Part shown: positions 57,458 through 64,000 of the stretch, piece after piece
Position numbering within the stretch: the first letter of the stretch is position 1
Layout of the letters: the number at the start of each line of letters is the position of its first letter
Assembly (NCBI GenBank): GCA_949751835.1
Contig: CATKHK010000028.1
Coordinates: 372,001-436,000, forward strand
Origin: Blepharisma japonicum
Taxonomy: Eukaryota > Ciliophora > Heterotrichea > Heterotrichida > Blepharismidae
DNA length: 64,000 nucleotides
Direction of reading: 5' to 3'
Notes under the pieces: model-generated
What the model was told of the DNA's origin: nothing
The model's database searches: none
Seen by the model: the letters and a program-made list of their open reading frames with translations, nothing else
Program-made: the position numbers and the translations under genes

Positions 57458-58303
57458 ATGCTTAATATGAAGCCCCAACGGCTTAGCTCTGCAAATAATC
57501 AACGTTTACTACTGCAAACTCCTCAAAAATCATCGCCAAAATTTCGAAACAGCCCAGGCCCGCTCTATCTAAGCCATGCCATGCCAAGACCACCTTCAAA
57601 ATCGCCTCAATTTGTTAGAAAATCGAAAGACCATATTCGCTATTCAACTCCAGAAAACCATCAAGATCACCACAACAAGCTCCCTTCCTTAAAAAAATCC
57701 CAGGTTTCTTACATTGCACAAACAATTGAGCAATCCAAGAAAATCAGAAATTTCTCATCACCCTTTAAGCAGATTTTGAGAGAAAATACAAGGTCTCCTG
57801 AAGAAAACCAAGGCAGGATACTCAATGAATATAATAGATCTCGAAGAACTGAAAAAAGTCCTCCAAATATAACAAGAGTTGATCTCAGAAAAGGCTGCTT
57901 TTCAAAAAAGCAAATTGTTGGGATGAAAGAGAATACACCAATTGAGCCAAAAAGCGTGGACTTAGGCAAATATTCGCTATGTGGCAATAGAATTGAGTGC
58001 TGAGATGAGGTAAATAATGATATATCAACACAAGGATCTCCAAGTGCAACTTCTCATGCAAAAAGCAGACTTAAAGCATTGTCTGTGGGATTTAAACTGG
58101 ATAAAAATAATTTTGAAAAACAACTCAAAAGGCAGCCCAAAAGAACAATATCAGAGAACTACCATCTCTTGCAAATTCAAGAAGAGAAGCCAGAAGAGCT
58201 TCCATTTGAGCAGTTTGTTCAGGATCTTGATAAAATTGCCAATCTGAATGATTCATTATATGAACGCAGATTTAAAAAAATTCATACACTTCAGCAGCAT
58301 TAA
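57458..58303 (+). CDS. 281-aa basic Ser/Pro-rich protein of unknown function
   Basis: Open when a TGA near 58002 is Trp; in the standard code it would look like two short ORFs. Rich in Ser, Pro, Lys and Asn with many SP sites (TPQKSSPKFRNSPGP, RPPSKSPQF). Probably disordered. A helical C-terminus of about 30 residues precedes TAA. Convergent with the giant receptor-like gene, 62 bp between stops. Confidence 0.55.
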
Positions 58304-58365
58304 TTTTATATAATTTGTAAATTTTGAGTAAGGATTTATTATTTTAATATGAGATTAATGCAAAA

Positions 58366-61300
58366 TTATGGAAGAGCAATCATTTGGCTATTTCCTTCAA
58401 AAGCTTCGTCAAGTGCTTTGCCATTTAATTTTGGGGAATGAATATCGTCTAATGCAGTTTCAATACTTTTTGTATTGGCCTCCAGATTTAATGATTTTGC
58501 ATTAGCTTTTTTATTTTCATCAATTATATCTATTCTTTTTTCTGCTGTTTTCATAGCACCTCCTATTGCGCCCATCAGTCCAAAAACTGAGCCAAGTAAG
58601 GCACTGATTAACTGGACTAGGGTTTGTCTACTGCTTCTTGTTGTGATTAAACAGTTAGAATTTTTCAATAAATTTATGTCAAGAAACAAATCATAAGAAA
58701 TGGCGATTCTAAATAAGATTTACTCTTTAGTAGTATATTGAGAGCCTGGAGTTTGAGTGCCGTAAAGTGAAACGTGGTAACCAGTTAGATCCATACCGGA
58801 ATCAGTGTTTTTATAGTACTAAATGAAGATTACGGATGGAGTTAGATCAAAATTAAGAATTGTAGCTGAGGTTCCTCGGAAGAGCTTGCCTGAATCAGGA
58901 TAAAGCCTAGTTTGGTAGCTGCTTAAAGAGTTTGGAATTGATGAATTAGAACTTACAGTAATTATCCATCCAGCTGAATAGCTGGAACTATTGGTAAACT
59001 GAAATCCCATGTATCCTCCAGTATGCAGCTCACAATCTTTGCAATTTATCATCAATTCACAATTTTGTCCGTTATCCACACATAAAAGATCATCCCACAT
59101 TCCATCAAAATTTTCCTTAGAAAATCCTATAGTGTCAGCACAATTCCCGTAGTCGTCCAAACAAGGAGCTCCATAATTCATAATAGTGATTGTCACAGAT
59201 AAATCAGTTACAAATTTAGACACCTCTTTGTCCATCACAACAAGAGGCACCAGCGTTTTTGTCTCTATAGTATTATTTATTGAATAATCAATAATCAAAG
59301 AAACAATAATCATTATTGCCAAAATAACAAAAATCATGCTAAAAAACCCACCTATTTTTGTAGTTTTCAAGTACATTGGAGCATTTAGTTTATGGTTATG
59401 TTCAGTTGAATATAGATCAACCTTAGTAAATAAAGCCATCCTATTGGCAATAAACGCAAAAACAATCAATACTGTAAACCCAAAGACAGCTATAGCAATT
59501 TGTGTGCTTGTTGAGTATTTTCTAGAATCCTCGCTTCGGTCTTCAAGCAAATTAGGCTGAATTGAGACTTCGGTTTCAAAAGATAATTCATAGTCGTAAG
59601 AACTGCTTCCTGCTGGACAGGAATAGCCCATAGGGCAGTCCATACAGTAAAAAGCGCCTTCATCAGGATTATAAGTCCCATCATCGCACGGGTAACACTG
59701 ATCGATTGAAGTAGCTCCAAGTCCAGAATAGTAAGTTCCATTAGGACAAAGCAAGCAGTTACCTCCATAATACGGTTGATATGTCCCTCATGGACAAATT
59801 TCGCAGGAGTTATTAGAGAGATAAGTGCCAGGGCTGCATCATTTCCAATAGCAATCTTCGCCAGGTGAGCAAGATGTTATTAAATCAGAATACATTTGAA
59901 TGTTAGTTGGAACTTTCCGTCGCAAATTTGCTCCTATAGATCCACCTCCTCCATGAATATAGATATTGCTTCCAAAGAATTCTTGAGCTGAAGCGAAAAT
60001 ATAATTAGGAAGCTCTCCAATACTATGAAAACTTTTAGATGTTGTATTAAGATAGTAGCCATTTTTATCTGGAGTATCCACTCCTTCTCCTCCAAATATC
60101 ACATATCTAGCGTTTACCTTGAATATTTTAGTGCTGCCTCTTGAGTAGGTTAGATCTACTTTGTCATGGTAAAGTGTTTCCCATTTTAATGTAGATTTAT
60201 AAAAAATAAAGTAGCCATTTGATGGGACTTCATTAGCGCCAATTCCTCCATCTACATAAAATCTGAACTTTCTATCAGCTGAAAATCTGCATGTCGCCAT
60301 ATAAATAGCACCTGCACCTTGAGAATTTTGGCTATCCAGCAGTTTATATGTATTTGTGCCAAGATCAAGATGTCAAAGCTCATCTGACAAGCCATTGTAT
60401 GTTAGTCCTCCATAAATAAAAATCGTTGAGTAATCAACGCCCATACACGCTCCAATTCTGGGACTTGGAACAGTTCCAGATTGATAATCCACTAAATATC
60501 AGGCATTAGTGATTAAGCTGTAAATATAGGCATCATTTAAATAGCCTTGGTCGCTATTTCCACCCCAAATTACCAAAATGTCGCCTTTTGAGGCTGAAGC
60601 ATGTTGAGACCGAGCTGGAGGAATATCTCCTCCAGCATTTATAAACTCTCAGGTTAAAGTGAGTGTATCAAGTCTCCACAAATCATTTAGCTTCTCACCA
60701 CTTCTTTCTCCACCAAATAATAGGATATAGCCACCAACAAGATTCATAGAATGGTACATTCTTGGTCCAGGACTATCATATCCAGTATAGTAAGTATATT
60801 GGAGTGGACTGGTATCTAAATCAAAAATGGCTAAACTGCTTCTTTGGACCTGATCTCTTGTCCCTCCAAAAAGGTAGGCTTTATGCCCAAAAACTCCAAG
60901 TCCATACGAATCTCTCCTGATCCTATCACTTTGATCGCTTGACACTGGCACAAGACTCCACTCAAAATTAGGATCATCTAAAGAAACTTTGTAAACAGTG
61001 TTCAGCTCTTCATAAGAGTTCGGTTTAAGGCCAAAAGCAAGGAACAAATTGCTTCCAATTAGAGCTCCTTTGGCATGAGCTCGAAAAGTAAATATTTTAT
61101 TTGTATTTGTAATATTTTCTCATTTTTGAGTTGAAAGAGAATACCGAAAAAAGATTGAAGCATAAGGATTAGCATTGTAAGTCGCTATTCCTCCTATCAT
61201 ATAAAGATATCCTGAATAATAAGTAAGAATAGGATCTTCTTGAGCACCAGGGAGGTCTCCTTGATAAGGCTGGACAGTTCATGCTCATGTATCGGTGTTT

Positions 61301-61851
61301 AGACTATATATATATTACATAAATAGACTATTGGATGTTCGAGCCATAGAAATCCCTGCAAATACAGCAAACATGGTAGTTCCAGTTTCATTTCACGAAG
61401 AATACCCAACTTGGTATCTGGCGTCAATAATTATATCTCCAGACGTTGTTATTTCCCTCCATGTAAAATAAAACAAGTGGAAACACCAAATATCATTTAG
61501 CTGCCCTTGCATTGAATTTCCACCTCATATGCAGTATTCTTGGCTTTTGTATCGATAAAACCCTCCTCCTGAATATCTCTCCACTGAATATTAAATACCT
61601 GGGTATTTTTCATTAGTCGGAAACATTTCGTTCCAAGAATTTGAGGTTGTGTTAAACTGTCAAATATCACTGTAAACTTTTTCACGGCTTTCATATCCTC
61701 CGAAAACAATCACATATTTATGGAATGGAATAGCTTCCATAACAATTCCTTTTCGAGGATCTGGAGGACATCCAGTTGGTGGGAAAGTTTTAAACTCTAA
61801 TTGCTGAGCTGTTACTAGTCAACAAGAATTTAAAAAAATCAGAATTCACAT
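58366..61851 (-). CDS. Large Kelch/Cys-rich multi-pass membrane protein, copy 1
   Basis: 1141 aa after four 15-nt introns (61584-61598, 61304-61318, 58819-58833, 58709-58723) and many TGA=Trp codons. Order: signal peptide (MWILIFLNSCWLVTAQ); Kelch-type repeats to about residue 640 (VIVFGGYES, YLFGGTRDQ, LLFGGERSGEKLNDLW, FIYGGLTYNGLSDELWHLD); a Cys-rich GCC2/GCC3-like region at about 650-740 (CPNGTYYSGLGATS); membrane helices at about 770-795 and 825-850; an extracellular Cys domain; and a third helix at about 1055-1080. Likely a cell-surface adhesion or receptor-like protein. Without splicing it appears as five unrelated ORFs. Confidence 0.8.
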
Positions 61852-62999
61852 TTATTATAATCCATTGATGCCATTAAGAAGCAGTTTAATATTCCCTATT
61901 TAAGAATTATTTTAAAAGCGATTTAACTCTCAAAAAGCCTAATAGCAAACTAATTCTTTCTTTCAATGCTTGCTATATTTATAAATCTATCTATTTAAAT
62001 GATTTTTGTGACTTTATTGAATACAAGCATTTTCGATTTTGTTGTATTAATACTAATAATTATTGTATTTGTTAAATTTTATATCATAAAAAATATGAAT
62101 AATTTTTATTGTGCAAAATTAGAGTCCTATCTCAATTTATACAGCTTCAAATCTATCATTATCTTTCTACATCTGAATTAATAAAAAATAATTAATTAGC
62201 TTTTCAACTCCATAAAAAGTAATTTATAATAGTTTTCTAAATTTCTTTACATTGTTCTTAATCAAAACAAAATTTTTGAATAATTATATTTTTCATATAG
62301 GCCTTTTTAGGCATCATTAAACTGGCTTATTAATTGCGACCAGTTACCTATTCTTCCGTCTTCTGTCTGTGAAATAACGGGCTGGTTGCGACCTGTTCAT
62401 TGCCAATAAACTATTTCCTATTTTCGCACTATAGGCGAAAAAATACCAAATTCACCATTAAGTATGTTCATTTATTAAGAGTGATAGGCGATTAAGAAAT
62501 ATTCAAGCCGAAATTGATAAAATCAATATATTTATATAAATTTAAAGCATTTTATGTGTTTATTCTAGATAAAAAAGGTCAGTTAGCCTCGTCTTCAATC
62601 CCTAGCAATATTTAAAAATGCAATCTGATAAAATCTAGATTTTAAATCGTGAAACTATAAAGATAATCGATAATTCCTCTTTATCAAGTTCCATTTTTAA
62701 TCATATTGTGAAAAGTTAAGTAATAAACAATTTTTAGATTTTCTTTAAATTAGAACTCAAGGCTTACATAAATTGATTTTATGAACATAGAAAAATTAAA
62801 CAAATCACCATAGTTAATATAATTTTTTATCCTTTATATCATTCATGGCTAATAATCTAAACGTCAGCTATAGTCTCTTATTTTAATCACTTATATAACT
62901 AAATAGAAGAATTCAACTCAATTGCTTTGTACCTTTATTTTAAATTAATTTTTCTATGGAATCAAATATTCTATAATTTACATTAAGATCATCTCTAAA
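61852..62999. other. Spacer between the two Kelch/Cys-rich genes
   Basis: About 1.15 kb of AT-rich sequence, with one G+C-richer stretch near 62300-62480 containing short inverted repeats and a near-repeat of TTGCGACC. It holds the upstream region of copy 1 and the 3' flank of copy 2. No gene is called. Confidence 0.4.
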
Positions 63000-64000
63000 T
63001 TATAAAAGAGCAATCATCTTATTAGTTTCTTCAAAACCTTCATCGATGCTTTTACCGTAAATTCTTTTGGAATGAGCATCATCTAATGCATTCTCAATAT
63101 TTTGTGATGTAGCCTCCAAATTTAATTCTTTCGCATTAGCTTTTTTATTTTCAACAATTGTATCAATTTTTTTTTCTGCTGTTTTCATAGCGCCTCCTAT
63201 TGCGCCCATCAGTCCAAAAACTGAGCCAAGTAAGGCACTGATTAACTGAACTATGGTTTGTCTACTGCTTCTTGTTGTGATTAAACAGTTAGAATTTTTC
63301 ATTAAATTTATTTCAAGGAACAAGTCATAAGAAATTGCAATTCTAAATAGGATTTACTCTTTAGTAGTATATTGAGAGCCTGGCGTTTGAGTGCCATACA
63401 TTGAAACGTGATAGCCAGTTAAGTCCATTCCAGAATCAGTGTTTTTATAATACTAAATAAAGATTACCGATGGAGTAAGATCAAAGTTTAAAATCGTCGG
63501 AGAAGACCCTCGAAAGAGTTTTTCTGAATCAGGATAAATTCTGGTTTGGTAGCTGCTTAGGGAATTTGGAATTGATGAATTGGATCTGACAGAAACTATT
63601 CAGCCAGCTGAATAGCTGGAGCTATTTGTAAATTTAAAATCCATGTAGGATCCAGTATTTAGTTCACAGTCTTTACATTTTACAATTAATTGACAATCTT
63701 GCCTAATATCTGCACACATGATTTCATCTCACATCCCATCAAAATTCCCCTTAGTAAATCCGATTGTATCAGCACAATTCCCATAGTCGTCCACACAGGG
63801 AGCTCCATAATGCATAATAGTGATTTCAACAGTTAAATCAGTCACAAATTTTGATACTTCTTTGTCCATTACAACAAGGGGCACCAAAGTCTTGGTTTCT
63901 ATGATGTTATTAATGGAATAGTCAATCAGGAGAGAAACAACAATCATTATCGCCAAAATAGCAAAAATCATGCTGAAAATCCCACCTATTTTTGTTGTCT
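63000..64000 (-). CDS. Kelch/Cys-rich membrane protein, copy 2 (C-terminal part, runs off the right edge)
   Basis: The last ~320 residues of a paralogue of 58366-61851, from the second membrane helix to TAA at 63000. Two 15-nt introns (63343-63357 and 63453-63467) fall at exactly the positions of the last two introns of copy 1, and TGA=Trp sites are shared. Residues near the C-terminal helix (QLISALLGSVFGLMGAIGGA) are essentially identical, while the cytosolic tail differs. Intact within the window. Confidence 0.78.

Noticed and set aside
61999-62181. 60-codon ORF upstream of the first Kelch/Cys-rich gene
   Set aside because: Hydrophobic and Ile/Asn-rich as expected from random AT-rich DNA; not conserved elsewhere.

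Overview
The window looks like macronuclear DNA of a heterotrich ciliate, most likely Blepharisma. In-frame TGA falls where conserved families have tryptophan (DVWSCG in the CDPK kinases, SDGVWE in PP2C, SEWMG in PRMT), while every gene that closes uses TAA or TAG. Introns are almost all exactly 15 nt (GTA...TAG/CAG), and removing them restores family motifs. UGA=Trp plus 15-nt introns is known for Blepharisma; Stentor has the introns but the standard code. The DNA is AT-rich and gene-dense. All coding spans below were read with TGA=Trp and the 15-nt introns removed.

1-17.8 kb: three copies of a cassette of about 6 kb. Gene order is a(-) unknown; b(+) unknown; c(-) YIPF1/2-like Golgi membrane protein; d(+) calcium-dependent protein kinase; e(-) unknown; f(+) unknown, in units 1 and 2 only. 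The copies have decayed unequally. Intact members are a in unit 1, b in units 1 and 3, c in unit 3, d in all three, e in unit 3, and f in none. The three kinases have diverged: one lost its myristoylation start and gained a membrane-helix N-terminus, and another lost a splice site and two EF hands. A G+C-rich segment of about 235 bp sits at the unit 1/2 junction.

17.8-25 kb: an unusual UBL-ankyrin-PH-AGC pseudokinase, an unknown gene, a choline/ethanolamine phosphotransferase, a coiled-coil protein and an F-box/FBA-like protein. 25-32.5 kb: a second tandem duplication zone, with three copies of a membrane coiled-coil protein with a possible mitochondrial leader, relics of a tiny ORF, and two copies of a conserved block of about 1 kb. 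It lies between a broken and an intact copy of an Atg13 HORMA gene.

33-57.5 kb: mostly single-copy housekeeping and signalling genes. They are PP2C, an aquaporin with a non-canonical second NPA, RCC1, two RING proteins, tRNA-Leu(CAA), a peroxiredoxin-5 homologue without its catalytic Cys, a MAK/ICK-type kinase, a PTS2-bearing acyl-CoA oxidase with a duplicated 5' relic beside it, a B-box/Kelch protein, an ADP-ribosylglycohydrolase, an M20 amidohydrolase, a type I PRMT, a BTB-like protein and a P-loop GTPase.

57.5-64 kb: a basic unknown protein, then two tandem genes for very large Kelch/Cys-rich multi-pass membrane proteins, the second running off the right edge. No CRISPR, telomere, rRNA or recognisable transposon or virus-like element was seen.
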